21,280 bases of DNA from Dokdonella_A sp035760865 (GTDB taxonomy: Bacteria > Pseudomonadota > Gammaproteobacteria > Xanthomonadales > Rhodanobacteraceae), in contig DASTSE010000193.1 in assembly GCA_035760865.1 (NCBI GenBank), positions 1-21,280 on the forward strand. Reading direction: 5' to 3'. The translations under genes and the position numbers were made by a program. Shown here piece by piece: positions 1 to 7,592 of this stretch. Positions within the stretch are counted from its first letter, which is position 1. Each line of letters starts with the position of its first letter. The notes beneath the pieces are model-generated. The model saw only the letters and a list, made by a program, of their open reading frames with translations. It made no database searches and had not been told where the DNA came from.

Positions 1-57
1 GAGCCAGCCGGCGACCGCACCCACGATCAAGAAGACGAGCAGCGATTCGATGGTCAC
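1..57 (-). CDS. GlsB/YeaQ/YmgE-type small membrane protein, N-terminal fragment
   Basis: Reading leftward from a GTG at 57, the 19 visible codons give VTIESLLVFLIVGAVAGWL, after which the window ends. A hydrophobic first helix closing in a G-A-x-A-G-W-L pattern is typical of the transglycosylase-associated/GlsB family, small three-helix inner-membrane proteins often linked to stress. A GGGAGG ribosome binding site lies five bases upstream of the GTG (complement of 63-68) and supports this start. Only the N-terminus is visible, so length and the remaining helices cannot be checked. The call rests on a short stretch and could be another small membrane protein. Confidence 0.6.
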   Translation of the reverse strand, partial: MTIESLLVFLIVGAVAGWL

Positions 58-155
58 GCCAACCTCCCGTCAAGACGTCGCAGGATGCGACGGCGCCATT
101 GTCCGCCAGCACCGTGCGCCGCGCATGATGCGCTGCGGCGACGAAACGGGCGCCG

Positions 156-446
156 TCAGCGAGGCATCGCCGGCGGCGGCGACTTCGTTGCAGCAGGCGA
201 GACGTCACGCGCCACTGGGGTGGGCCGGACGGCAGGCTTGCGCATGGCCGCAAGCTCGGCCGGCGAAGCCATCGCCGTATCGGGACGCGAGTTCGCCGAC
301 ACGCGATCGGCGGCGAGCGAGAACACGAAGCCGATGAACCCGCCGATCCCGAGCAGCAGGCCCACCCCGAGCAGCACCGGGCTGCGCGTGGTGAAGACGA
401 ACCCGAAACCGACCAGGGTGGCGGCGAGCAGGAGCCAGCGGATCAT
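156..446 (-). CDS. Small two-helix membrane protein, function unknown
   Basis: A 96-residue protein starting MIRWLLLAATLV. Residues about 3-20 and 24-45 are hydrophobic and look like two membrane helices joined by a short turn. The C-terminal half is polar and rich in Pro, Ala and Ser, with no recognisable motif, and is probably a soluble tail. The complement of AGGTG lies just upstream of the ATG as a modest ribosome binding site. It is transcribed on the same strand as the GlsB-like gene at the window start, separated by about 100 bases, and divergently from the DUF4126 gene. I do not recognise a named family. Other reading frames are open in this GC-rich stretch, but only this one shows membrane-protein composition. 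Confidence 0.6.
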   Translation of the reverse strand: MIRWLLLAATLVGFGFVFTTRSPVLLGVGLLLGIGGFIGFVFSLAADRVSANSRPDTAMASPAELAAMRKPAVRPTPVARDVSPAATKSPPPAMPR

Positions 447-563
447 GGAGCACCTGGAACTGGGACGATGGCAAGGGCGTCACGCTAGCAGAAACGCCGC
501 CGCGCGAGGACGTCCGCCGGTCGGACGATCGGCGCCGGCCGTGGCGAGCGGTGTGCGGCGCTG

Positions 564-1214
564 ATGGATTCGCTCTCGCAGCTCGCGCTCGCGGGTGGCC
601 TTGCCTGGGCCAGCGGCCTGCGCCTCTACGCTGCGATCGTCATCGTGGGGCTGCTCGGGCGCTTCGGCTATCTGGACTTGCCAGAACCGCTGCTCGTGCT
701 GCAGCACACGTGGGTGCTGGTCGCCGCGGGCGTGATGGCCGTCGGCGAGTTCCTCGCCGACAAGATTCCCGCGTTCGACTCGCTCTGGGATGTGCTGCAC
801 ACCTTCATCCGGATCCCGGCCGGCGCGTTCCTCGCCTGGGGCGCCATGGGTGATGCCACGCCTGCGGCGAGGATGGCCGTTGCGATCGCGGGCGGCTTCG
901 TTGCCGGCGGCACGCATCTCGCGAAGAGCAGCGGTCGCGCCGCGATCAATGCGTCGCCGGAACCGTTCAGCAACTGGACCGCAAGCGCGAGCGAGGACGG
1001 TCTCGTTATCGCGGGGCTCTGGCTCGCGATCGCGCATCCGCTCGGCTTCCTCGTCGCGCTGGCGCTCTTCCTTACTGCGATCGCATGGCTGCTGCCGAAG
1101 CTGTTCCGCTTCGTGGCGCGGATGCTTCGCCGACTGCGTCGGCACCCGATGCCCGGCCCGCACGCGGTCGGCGAGCCGGGGATCAGCGGGAGCGACGATA
1201 GTCGCCACGCATGA
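564..1214 (+). CDS. DUF4126 family integral membrane protein
   Basis: A 216-residue, strongly hydrophobic protein. The opening, with a G-L-R-L-Y motif after the first helix, and the later G-E-F-L-A-D-K-I-P-A-F-D segment match what I recall of DUF4126 proteins, which are membrane proteins of unknown function. A further conserved-looking stretch is G-G-T-H-L-A-K-S-S-G-R around residues 115-125. Membrane segments are apparent near residues 5-30, 45-65, 85-120 and 145-175, and the C-terminus is basic and proline-containing. The ribosome binding site before the ATG is weak. Its last 32 bases overlap the 3' end of the DUF1579 gene on the opposite strand. No pathway can be assigned. Confidence 0.8.
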   Translation: MDSLSQLALAGGLAWASGLRLYAAIVIVGLLGRFGYLDLPEPLLVLQHTWVLVAAGVMAVGEFLADKIPAFDSLWDVLHTFIRIPAGAFLAWGAMGDATPAARMAVAIAGGFVAGGTHLAKSSGRAAINASPEPFSNWTASASEDGLVIAGLWLAIAHPLGFLVALALFLTAIAWLLPKLFRFVARMLRRLRRHPMPGPHAVGEPGISGSDDSRHA

Positions 1215-1647
1215 ATTCGACGTAGTCGTCCTGCCCGGCGAAGCGGTTCTCGATACGGAACGAGAGCGAGTCGCCATCGAGGGCGAACGCGTAGCGCGCG
1301 GCGCCGCGCGGCGTGTGCTTCTCCAGACGCAACGTGTCGCCGGCCCACTGCCCGCGCGCCGGCGGGTCCGGTGCGAAGCCGAGGCTGTCGAACCACCACC
1401 ACGCGATGTCGCGCGTGACCGGGTCGACGATGAACACGCCGTGCCCGCGGAACGCGACGCGCCCGTCCTTCTTCTCCTCGTAGTCCTGCAGCAACGCCAT
1501 GCCGTCGACGCCGCGACGGAACTCGAAGCGGCCCGTGGCGACGCCGCCGGGACCCCATGGCGATGCCGACAACTGCTCCTCGCCGTCCCACGTGCCTGCG
1601 AGACGCTCGAGGCGCGCATGGTCCGCACCCGGCTTTGGCATGTCCAT
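1183..1647 (-). CDS. DUF1579 family protein
   Basis: The protein starts MDMPKPGADHARLERLAGTW, the classic opening of DUF1579 proteins, small soluble beta-rich proteins of unknown function. It continues with a Trp-rich centre (W-W-W-F-D-S) and ends at 154 residues, a normal length. I chose the ATG at 1647 because a GGAG lies eight bases upstream and family members begin at this point. An in-frame ATG at 1677 would add ten residues with a poorer ribosome binding site. It lies just downstream of the LysR gene on the same strand, so the two may be co-transcribed. The 3' end overlaps the DUF4126 gene tail-to-tail by 32 bases. Confidence 0.85.
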   Translation of the reverse strand: MDMPKPGADHARLERLAGTWDGEEQLSASPWGPGGVATGRFEFRRGVDGMALLQDYEEKKDGRVAFRGHGVFIVDPVTRDIAWWWFDSLGFAPDPPARGQWAGDTLRLEKHTPRGAARYAFALDGDSLSFRIENRFAGQDDYVEFMRGDYRRSR

Positions 1648-1687
1648 CACGAACGCTCCGGCAACACGGGCCGCCATCGTACGCCGC

Positions 1688-2737
1688 TCAGCGCTCGGAG
1701 TGGCCGGCCTCCCAGTAATCGCGGCGCGTGAACAAGCCGGGACGCACGAGATCGACGAACGCGCGCGCCTCGCTGCTGAGGTATTTGCCCTTGCGGACGA
1801 CGACGCCGTAACTGCGCTGCGGGAAATACGCGCTCATGTCGCGCACGGCGAGGCGCGCGCGATCGTCGTCGCCGATGCAGATCCCGGTCACGATCGAGAT
1901 GCCGAGGCCGAGCGCGACGTACTGCTTGATCACCTCCCAACCGCCGACCTCGATCGCGACGCGGAACGGCACTTTGCGCTGCTGGAAGATCAGGTCGACG
2001 AGGCGATATGTCGTCAGGCGTTGCGGCGGCAGGATCAGGCCGTAGGGCGACAGGTCCTCGAGCCGCACGTCGCGCAGCTGCGCGAGCGGATGGTCGAGCG
2101 GTGCGATCAGCATGGGATCGTACGAGTGGACCGGCTCGTAGCTGAGATCGTTCGGCACGTCCAGCATCGAGCCGACCGCGAAATCGACCTGGTCCGAGCG
2201 CAGCAGCGCGAGCCCGTCCTTGCCGGTCACGTTGTGCAGCTGGAGTTTCACGCCGGGATACCGTTCCCGGAATGCGGCGACGAATCCGGGCAGCAGGTAC
2301 TGGATCGTCGATGTACCGGCAGCGATGTGCAGTTCGCCGCCAGCAAGACCCGAACGCAGCGAGTGGAACCGCTGTTCGAGCTGGTCGAGGCCCTCGATGA
2401 GCGGCAGCGCAAGGTCGTACAGCGCCTGCCCCTCGCGCGTTGGCGCCACGCGCCGGCGACGCCGCTCGATCAGGGTGGCGCCGAACTCCTGCTCGAGCGC
2501 TCGCAGCTGCAGGCTGACCGACGGCTGCGAGAGGAACAGGGCTTCCGCCGCACGTGACAGCGTACCCAGCTTCACGATCATGCAGAAGGCCCGCAACTGC
2601 TTGATGCGGCTGCCCTTGTAGTAGAAGCGCGGCGGCTGCGCCGCGTCCTCGCCGCGACGCGGACGAGCAGCCGCGCGCCGCTCCGGCTTGCGCGCATCGC
2701 GCGTCCGCTCCCGGGTACTCCGGTCTCCCTGCTTCAT
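1688..2737 (-). CDS. LysR-family transcriptional regulator, probable glyoxylate-shunt regulator
   Basis: A 349-residue regulator with a LysR winged helix-turn-helix at about residues 45-104 (SRAAEALFLSQPSVSLQLRA is the recognition region). A LysR substrate-binding domain follows from about residue 115 to the end; the ligand is unknown. About 40 basic residues precede the helix-turn-helix, longer than usual. No ATG or GTG start shortens this without cutting the DNA-binding domain. I prefer the ATG at 2737 to the in-frame TTG at 2749. The gene is divergent from aceB across a 121-base region with palindromes, the classic arrangement of a LysR regulator and its target. Control of aceB/aceA is therefore inferred from position, not proven. 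Confidence 0.88.
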   Translation of the reverse strand: MKQGDRSTRERTRDARKPERRAAARPRRGEDAAQPPRFYYKGSRIKQLRAFCMIVKLGTLSRAAEALFLSQPSVSLQLRALEQEFGATLIERRRRRVAPTREGQALYDLALPLIEGLDQLEQRFHSLRSGLAGGELHIAAGTSTIQYLLPGFVAAFRERYPGVKLQLHNVTGKDGLALLRSDQVDFAVGSMLDVPNDLSYEPVHSYDPMLIAPLDHPLAQLRDVRLEDLSPYGLILPPQRLTTYRLVDLIFQQRKVPFRVAIEVGGWEVIKQYVALGLGISIVTGICIGDDDRARLAVRDMSAYFPQRSYGVVVRKGKYLSSEARAFVDLVRPGLFTRRDYWEAGHSER

Positions 2738-2858
2738 ACGCGTATTCAAACACTTGTTCGATGTTTGACTTCGTCAATATATCGCATTGAAACCTTTGGT
2801 TTGTCAAAGGCCAACGCCTGCGCCTAGGCTTTTCGCATCGCAGCACGAGATCGAAACC
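2738..2858. promoter_or_regulatory. Divergent LysR/aceB promoter region with palindromes
   Basis: This AT-richer spacer separates the LysR gene from aceB. It holds a perfect 13-base palindrome, TTGAC-TTC-GTCAA, at 2765-2777. A second inverted repeat, CCTTTG-N6-CAAAGG, spans 2793-2810. A possible plus-strand sigma70-like promoter is TTGTTC at 2754-2759 with ATATAT at 2777-2782, 17 bases apart. The first palindrome overlaps the spacer and -10 of that promoter, where a LysR-type protein would bind. All assignments are by eye. Confidence 0.45.
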
Positions 2859-4469
2859 GTGAACGCAGCGGTCAGCCATCTGCCCCCCGCCCGACTCCGC
2901 GACGCCGGCGACGCGCGCCACGCAGCCATCCTCGACGCGGGCGCAATCGCGTGGCTGACCGACCTGCACGAGCGGTTCGATGCGCGCCGGCGCGCGCTGC
3001 TCGAGGCACGCCGCGAACGCCAGGCGCGCTACGACGCCGGAGAGCTGCCCGACTTCCCGCCGGAGTCGCGCGCGATCCGCGATGCCGACTGGCGCATCGA
3101 GCCGATTCCCGCGGCGCTGCAGGACCGGCGCGTCGAGATCACGGGCCCCGTCGACCGCAAGATGATCATCAATGCGCTCAATTCGGGCGCGAACGTGTTC
3201 ATGGCCGACTTCGAGGACTCGACCGCTCCGACCTTCGCCAATCTCCTCGACGGCCAGCTCAACCTGCGCGATGCGGTCGCGGGCACGATCGACTACCGCT
3301 CGCCCGATGGTCGCGTGTACGCGGTCGGCTCCGATCCCGCGGTGCTCGTCGTGCGCCCACGCGGCTGGCACCTGCCCGAGCGCCACCTCGAAATCCGTGG
3401 CGAACCCATCGCGGGCGCCCTGTTCGACTTCGGCCTGTTCGCCTACCACAACGCGCTCGCACTGCAGGCGCGCGACCGCGGCCCGTACTTCTATCTGCCG
3501 AAGATCGAAAGCCACCGCGAAGCGGCACTGTGGAACGACGTGATGGACCACGCCGAGGCCGTACTCGGCCTGCCGCAGGGCGCGATGAAGGCGACCGTCC
3601 TGATCGAGACGCTGCCGGCCGTGTTCGAGATGGACGAAATCCTGCACGCGCTGCGCACGCGCGTCACCGGACTCAACTGCGGTCGCTGGGACTACATCTT
3701 CTCGTACATCAAGACGCTGCGCGCCCATCGCGATCGCGTCCTGCCCGAACGCGGCCAGGTGCTCATGACCGTGCCGTTCCTGCGGCACTACTCCGAGCTG
3801 CTCATCCGCACCTGCCATCGGCGCGGAGCGTTCGCGATGGGCGGCATGGCCGCGCAGATCCCGATCAGCCACGATGCGACCGCGAACGCGGCCGCGCTCG
3901 CGAAGGTGCGCGCCGACAAGATGCGCGAGGTCGCTGCGGGCCACGACGGCACCTGGGTCGCCCACCCGGCGCTCGTCGCGGTCGCACGCGACGTGTTCGA
4001 CGCCCACATGCCGACGCCCAACCAGGTGCACGTCGCGCGCGCGGACGTCGTCGCCGACCGCGAAACCCTGCTCGCGCCGAGCAGCGGCACGATCACGCGC
4101 GCGGGCTTCGACGCCAACATCGAGATCTGCCTGCGTTACCTCGCGGCATGGATCGACGGCCAGGGCTGCGTGCCGATCCATCACCTGATGGAAGACGCCG
4201 CGACCGCGGAGATCTCGCGCGCGCAGTTGTGGCAATGGCTGCATCATGCCGACGGCAACGCCGCGCCGCTCGCCTTCGACGACGGAACCCCGATCGACTT
4301 CGCGGCCTTCGACGCCTCGCTGGCGAAGTCGCGCACGCTGCTCGCCGCGACCGCGATGCCGGGCCAGGCGCGCGTCGGCGAAGCCGCAACCCTGCTCGCT
4401 CGCCTCACGCACGCCGACGCGCTGGCCGATTTCCTCACCCTCGAGGCCTATCCACTGCTGCGCTCGTAG
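2859..4469 (+). CDS. aceB: Malate synthase A
   Basis: Condenses glyoxylate with acetyl-CoA to malate, the second step of the glyoxylate shunt, in the cytosol. The family signature GLNCGRWDYIF is at about residues 271-281. An N-terminal block with DRKMIINALNSGANVFMADF and a later SELLIRTCHRRGAFAMGGMA block also fit malate synthase A. I take the GTG at 2859 as start, giving 536 residues, close to the roughly 533 of the E. coli enzyme. An upstream in-frame TTG at 2787 would add 24 residues running through the palindromic promoter region. The gene is followed on the same strand by aceA after 128 bases. A 12-base palindrome (GCCCGCGCGGGC, 4489-4500) lies in that spacer, so the pair may be one operon with differential expression. 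Confidence 0.96.
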   Translation: MNAAVSHLPPARLRDAGDARHAAILDAGAIAWLTDLHERFDARRRALLEARRERQARYDAGELPDFPPESRAIRDADWRIEPIPAALQDRRVEITGPVDRKMIINALNSGANVFMADFEDSTAPTFANLLDGQLNLRDAVAGTIDYRSPDGRVYAVGSDPAVLVVRPRGWHLPERHLEIRGEPIAGALFDFGLFAYHNALALQARDRGPYFYLPKIESHREAALWNDVMDHAEAVLGLPQGAMKATVLIETLPAVFEMDEILHALRTRVTGLNCGRWDYIFSYIKTLRAHRDRVLPERGQVLMTVPFLRHYSELLIRTCHRRGAFAMGGMAAQIPISHDATANAAALAKVRADKMREVAAGHDGTWVAHPALVAVARDVFDAHMPTPNQVHVARADVVADRETLLAPSSGTITRAGFDANIEICLRYLAAWIDGQGCVPIHHLMEDAATAEISRAQLWQWLHHADGNAAPLAFDDGTPIDFAAFDASLAKSRTLLAATAMPGQARVGEAATLLARLTHADALADFLTLEAYPLLRS

Positions 4470-4597
4470 CGAGCGGCCCAGCCGCGACGCCCGCGCGGGC
4501 CCGGGCAAGCGCATCGCGGCCGAAGCCGTCCGCACCCCGAAGACACGTCGATCCGACACGCTGCTGCACGAACCCCACCGTCACGACCGAGGTTGCC

Positions 4598-5902
4598 ATG
4601 AAGACGCAATTGCCGACCGCCGAACAGATCAAGCTGGACTGGAGCAACAACCCGCGCTGGCACGGCGTCACGCGCAACTACTCGGCCGAGGACGTCGTGC
4701 GCCTGCGCGGTACGGTTCTCGTCGAGCATTCGCTCGCGCGGCTCGGAGCGGAGAAGTTGTGGTCCTCGCTACACCGGGAGCCGTTCGTCAACGCGCTCGG
4801 CGCACTCACCGGCAACCAGGCGATGCAACAGGTCAAGGCCGGCCTCAAGGCGATCTACCTGTCGGGCTGGCAGGTCGCGGCCGACGCGAACGTCGCCGGA
4901 GAAATGTATCCGGACCAGTCGCTCTATCCGGCCAATTCGGTGCCGATGGTCGTCAAGCGAATCAACAACACCTTGCTGCGCGCGGACCAGATCGCGCACG
5001 CGGAAGGCCATGACGGCGTCGACTACCTGCAACCGATCGTCGCCGACGCAGAGGCCGGCTTCGGCGGCGTGCTCAATGCGTTCGAGCTCATGAAGGCGAT
5101 GATCGAGGCGGGCGCCGCGGGCGTCCATTTCGAGGACCAGCTCGCCTCGGTGAAGAAATGCGGCCACATGGGCGGCAAGGTGCTCGTGCCCACGCGCGAG
5201 GCGGTCGAGAAGCTCAACGCCGCGCGCCTCGCCGCCGACGTCTGCGGTGTGCCGACCCTGCTCGTCGCGCGCACCGATGCCGAAGCTGCCGACCTGATCA
5301 CCTCCGACATCGATGACAACGACAGGCCGTTCACGACCGGCGAGCGCACGGTCGAGGGCTTCTACAAGACGCGCAAGGGCCTCGACCAGGCGGTCAGCCG
5401 CGGACTCGCCTACGCGCCGTACGCGGACCTCGTCTGGTGCGAGACCGGCAAGCCCGACCTCGCGTTCGCACGCGCATTCGCCGAGGCGATCCACGCGAAG
5501 TACCCCGGCAAGCTGCTCGCCTACAACTGCAGCCCGAGCTTCAACTGGAAGAAGAACCTCGACGACGCGACGATCGCGAAATTCCAGAAGGAGCTCGCCG
5601 CGATGGGCTACCGCTTCCAGTTCATCACACTGGCCGGATTCCACGCGCTCAATTACTCGATGTTCAACCTCGCGCACGGCTACGCTCGCCGCCAGATGAG
5701 CGCGTTCGTCGAACTGCAGGAGGCCGAATTCGCGTCGGCCGAACGCGGCTTCACCGCGGTCAAGCACCAGCGCGAAGTCGGGACCGGCTACTTCGACGCG
5801 GTCACCCAGGCGATCCAGCAGGGATTGTCCTCGACCACCGCGCTCGCGGGCTCGACCGAGGAGGAGCAGTTCCACGGCGCCACGCCACGCGCGGCGGCCT
5901 GA
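4598..5902 (+). CDS. aceA: Isocitrate lyase
   Basis: Cleaves isocitrate to succinate and glyoxylate, the first committed step of the glyoxylate shunt, working with malate synthase just upstream. The 434-residue length equals that of the E. coli enzyme. The catalytic signature KKCGHMGGK is present with the active cysteine at about residue 188. The typical opening, with W-x-x-N-P-R-W and a later TGNQAMQQVKAGLKAIYLSG block, is intact, as is the YNCSPSFNW segment. GAGG lies five bases before the ATG as ribosome binding site. The reading frame is open far upstream through aceB, but that part is a shadow of aceB. A strong hairpin follows 18 bases after the stop. Confidence 0.97.
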   Translation: MKTQLPTAEQIKLDWSNNPRWHGVTRNYSAEDVVRLRGTVLVEHSLARLGAEKLWSSLHREPFVNALGALTGNQAMQQVKAGLKAIYLSGWQVAADANVAGEMYPDQSLYPANSVPMVVKRINNTLLRADQIAHAEGHDGVDYLQPIVADAEAGFGGVLNAFELMKAMIEAGAAGVHFEDQLASVKKCGHMGGKVLVPTREAVEKLNAARLAADVCGVPTLLVARTDAEAADLITSDIDDNDRPFTTGERTVEGFYKTRKGLDQAVSRGLAYAPYADLVWCETGKPDLAFARAFAEAIHAKYPGKLLAYNCSPSFNWKKNLDDATIAKFQKELAAMGYRFQFITLAGFHALNYSMFNLAHGYARRQMSAFVELQEAEFASAERGFTAVKHQREVGTGYFDAVTQAIQQGLSSTTALAGSTEEEQFHGATPRAAA

Positions 5903-5920
5903 TCCCGCCGTAGCGCGGGC

Positions 5921-5959
5921 ACGCGAAGACCGCCGCGGGGAGAGCGGCGGTCTTCGTGT
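5921..5959 (+). terminator. Hairpin terminator after aceA
   Basis: GAAGACCGCCGC (5925-5936) pairs perfectly with GCGGCGGTCTTC (5944-5955) around a seven-base loop. The stem extends outward with further pairs, including one G-T wobble, to 5921/5959. The following bases (GTGTTT) give only a short T-run. Its position 18 bases past the aceA stop makes an intrinsic terminator the best reading. Confidence 0.85.
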
Positions 5960-5961
5960 TT

Positions 5962-6019
5962 CCGGGAGAGAGGGCCGGAAGGTGCAGCCGACCGGCATCG
6001 GAAAGGCCGGGAGAGAGGG
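5962..6019 (+). repeat. 13-base direct repeat pair
   Basis: CCGGGAGAGAGGG occurs at 5962-5974 and again at 6007-6019. The second copy lies between the outer and inner arms of the inverted repeat at 5992-6067. A degenerate relative (CCGGGAGCCAGGG) occurs near 6090. The function is unknown. Confidence 0.7.
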
Positions 6020-6067
6020 AACCCGGGCAGCTGGGGAGTGCCCCGGGTCGAGCCGTTCCGATGCCGG
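5992..6067. repeat. 12-base perfect inverted repeat enclosing an inner hairpin
   Basis: CCGGCATCGGAA at 5992-6003 is matched exactly by its reverse complement TTCCGATGCCGG at 6056-6067. Inside it, ACCCGGGCA (6021-6029) pairs with TGCCCCGGGT (6039-6048) with one bulged base. The nested arrangement could fold as a long stem in RNA or act as a REP-like intergenic element. Confidence 0.7.
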
Positions 6068-6375
6068 CCGTGCCCTGGATTGCCGTGAGAGCGGCCGGGA
6101 GCCAGGGCGGCTGGCACATCAGGCCAAGCAAGAAGCGGGCCTAACCCTCCGGAGCTTGCCCGCTCCGCATGACAGCACGAAGACCCGCACCGCACCGCCC
6201 CGGGCCTCGCGGCCCACTCTCTCAAATCCCGCCGCCGACCTCGTACGCGCAACGCGCACTTGGCTCACAGCCGGAATAGCTGTTTTCTTACGACACTCGT
6301 TGTCACACCGTGCCAGCCGGCCGGCCACATGGGGTACCATCACTTGCATTGGTCGGGCCCCGAGGGGAGGTTCGA

Positions 6376-7431
6376 GTGTCCAGCGACAAGGTTGAGTCGA
6401 CCAGCGAACTCGCGCGCGCGCTTTCCGCGACCCCGCTGCGTCCGTCCCTGTTGCCCCGGCAGTTGTCCGAAGAGGAATTCGCGCTGTTCGCGCGGGTGGG
6501 CGTCGCACGCGAGGTGAGCCAGGGCGAAGTCATCTTTCGCCGCGGCGAGCTCGGCCGCAGCATGTTCATCGTCGAAGCCGGCCAGGTGCAGCTCGAATTC
6601 GGCGACGGCATGCCCGACAAGCTCATCGGCGCGCGCGAGTTCTTCGGCGAACTCGTGCTGTTCATCGGCAGCCATACCCGCGTCGCCAACGCGGTCGCGT
6701 TCGGCCCGGCGACGCTGCGCATCGTCGACCAGGAAACCTTCGAGCACCTCATCGCGACCGAACCGCGCCTGCTCGCGCAGTTCATGCGGCGGTCGTTCTC
6801 CTACCTCGTCGCGAGCGAACAGCAGCTCATCCAGAGCCTGAAGCGCCGCAACGAGGACCTCATGGTCACGCTCGATTCGCTGCGCCAGACGCGCACCCAG
6901 CTCTCGACCGCGCAGCGCCTCGTGCAGACCGACGAGCTTTCGGGACTGTGCAACCGGCGCGGCCTCTACATGTTCCTCGAGCGACTCGGCGAGCACCGCC
7001 TGCCCGGCACCGTGCTCGCGCTGCTGCTCGTCGACCTCGACCGTTTCAAGCAGATCAACGACCGCTGCGGCCATCTCGTCGGCGACCAGGTGTTGCGCGC
7101 GATCGCCGAGGAAGTGCAGAACGCGGCGTCATCGGTCGACGTCCCGTGCCGCCTCGGCGGCGACGAATTCGCGCTGCTCATGCAGGTGACCGGCGAAGAA
7201 GAACTCTGCGCGCGCGCGACCCAGATCATCAGCGCGGTGCGCGCGCTGCGTTTCCCGGGCTGCAAGGACGGCCTCTCGATCACCGTCAGCGTCGGCGGCA
7301 GCCTGTGCGGCGAACAGGCCGACTGGGCCGTCTGGTACAGCGACGCGGATGCCGCCCTGTACGAGGCGAAAGGCCGTGGCGGCGACGGCTACCACGTTGC
7401 AGTGCCCGGCAGCGTGCGCTGCGTCGTCTAG
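6376..7431 (+). CDS. Diguanylate cyclase with N-terminal cyclic-nucleotide-binding domain
   Basis: A 351-residue, probably cytosolic, signalling protein. Residues about 30-150 form a cNMP-binding (CRP-like beta-barrel) domain. A charged helical linker leads into a GGDEF domain from about residue 190. The domain has the DELSGLCNRRG opening, the DRFKQINDRCGHLVGD metal-binding region and an intact GGDEF active site at about 261-265. It should make c-di-GMP from two GTP. The RxxD inhibitory site normally just before GGDEF reads S-S-V-D, so product inhibition is probably lost. I chose the GTG at 6376 because GGGGAGG lies five bases upstream; a GTG at 6310 would lengthen the protein without such a site. 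The class III cyclase gene follows on the same strand after 161 bases, so its product is a candidate ligand source. Confidence 0.88.
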   Translation: MSSDKVESTSELARALSATPLRPSLLPRQLSEEEFALFARVGVAREVSQGEVIFRRGELGRSMFIVEAGQVQLEFGDGMPDKLIGAREFFGELVLFIGSHTRVANAVAFGPATLRIVDQETFEHLIATEPRLLAQFMRRSFSYLVASEQQLIQSLKRRNEDLMVTLDSLRQTRTQLSTAQRLVQTDELSGLCNRRGLYMFLERLGEHRLPGTVLALLLVDLDRFKQINDRCGHLVGDQVLRAIAEEVQNAASSVDVPCRLGGDEFALLMQVTGEEELCARATQIISAVRALRFPGCKDGLSITVSVGGSLCGEQADWAVWYSDADAALYEAKGRGGDGYHVAVPGSVRCVV

Positions 7432-7592
7432 AACCAATCCGTGCGCGGTACGCGAGAGCGGAACCGCGCGCACATCCGGCGAACGCAGGCTTCGAGTCCC
7501 TCGCATCGCCGGAGCCGATCCGGTGGCATCGCATGCCCCTCGCACCGGTCCAGCACGCACAGCCCGCACGGAGCGCAACAAGGCAGTCAGGC

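Larger units (their letters stand above)
5960..6375. other. Repeat-rich non-coding region between aceA and the diguanylate cyclase
   Basis: No convincing gene is present. Small open frames here lack ribosome binding sites and protein-like composition. The stretch holds an extended inverted-repeat structure (5992-6067) and a 13-base direct repeat. A further hairpin-like pair, AGCGGGC (6134-6140) with GCCCGCT (6158-6164), encloses a CTCCGGAG palindrome (6147-6154). The last 100 bases are less GC-rich and probably carry the promoter of the downstream gene, but no clear -35/-10 pair stands out. Confidence 0.6.

Noticed and set aside
1647..4559. A 970-codon open frame on the minus strand across LysR and antisense to aceB
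   Set aside because: It is the high-GC shadow of aceB and an off-frame of LysR. Its translation is Arg/Asp-rich with no domain, and both real genes explain the region.
2951..4597. Open frame upstream of and in frame with aceA, suggesting a much longer or fused protein
   Set aside because: This part overlaps aceB out of frame and is Arg-rich. Isocitrate lyase has its normal length and a ribosome binding site from the ATG at 4598.
4769..5998. A 409-codon minus-strand frame antisense to aceA
   Set aside because: Codon-bias shadow of aceA with no recognisable motif or ribosome binding site. It crosses the terminator hairpin.
5960..6375. CRISPR array or insertion-sequence ends
   Set aside because: Repeats are too few and irregularly spaced for CRISPR. 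There is no transposase and no target-site duplication.
5982..6395. Small open frames in the gene-free region before the diguanylate cyclase
   Set aside because: They run through inverted repeats, lack ribosome binding sites and have no protein-like pattern.
6948..7592. In-frame extension upstream of cyclase 1 overlapping the diguanylate cyclase
   Set aside because: The residues are low-complexity shadow of the GGDEF gene. The ATG at 7593 gives the expected family length, matching copy 2.
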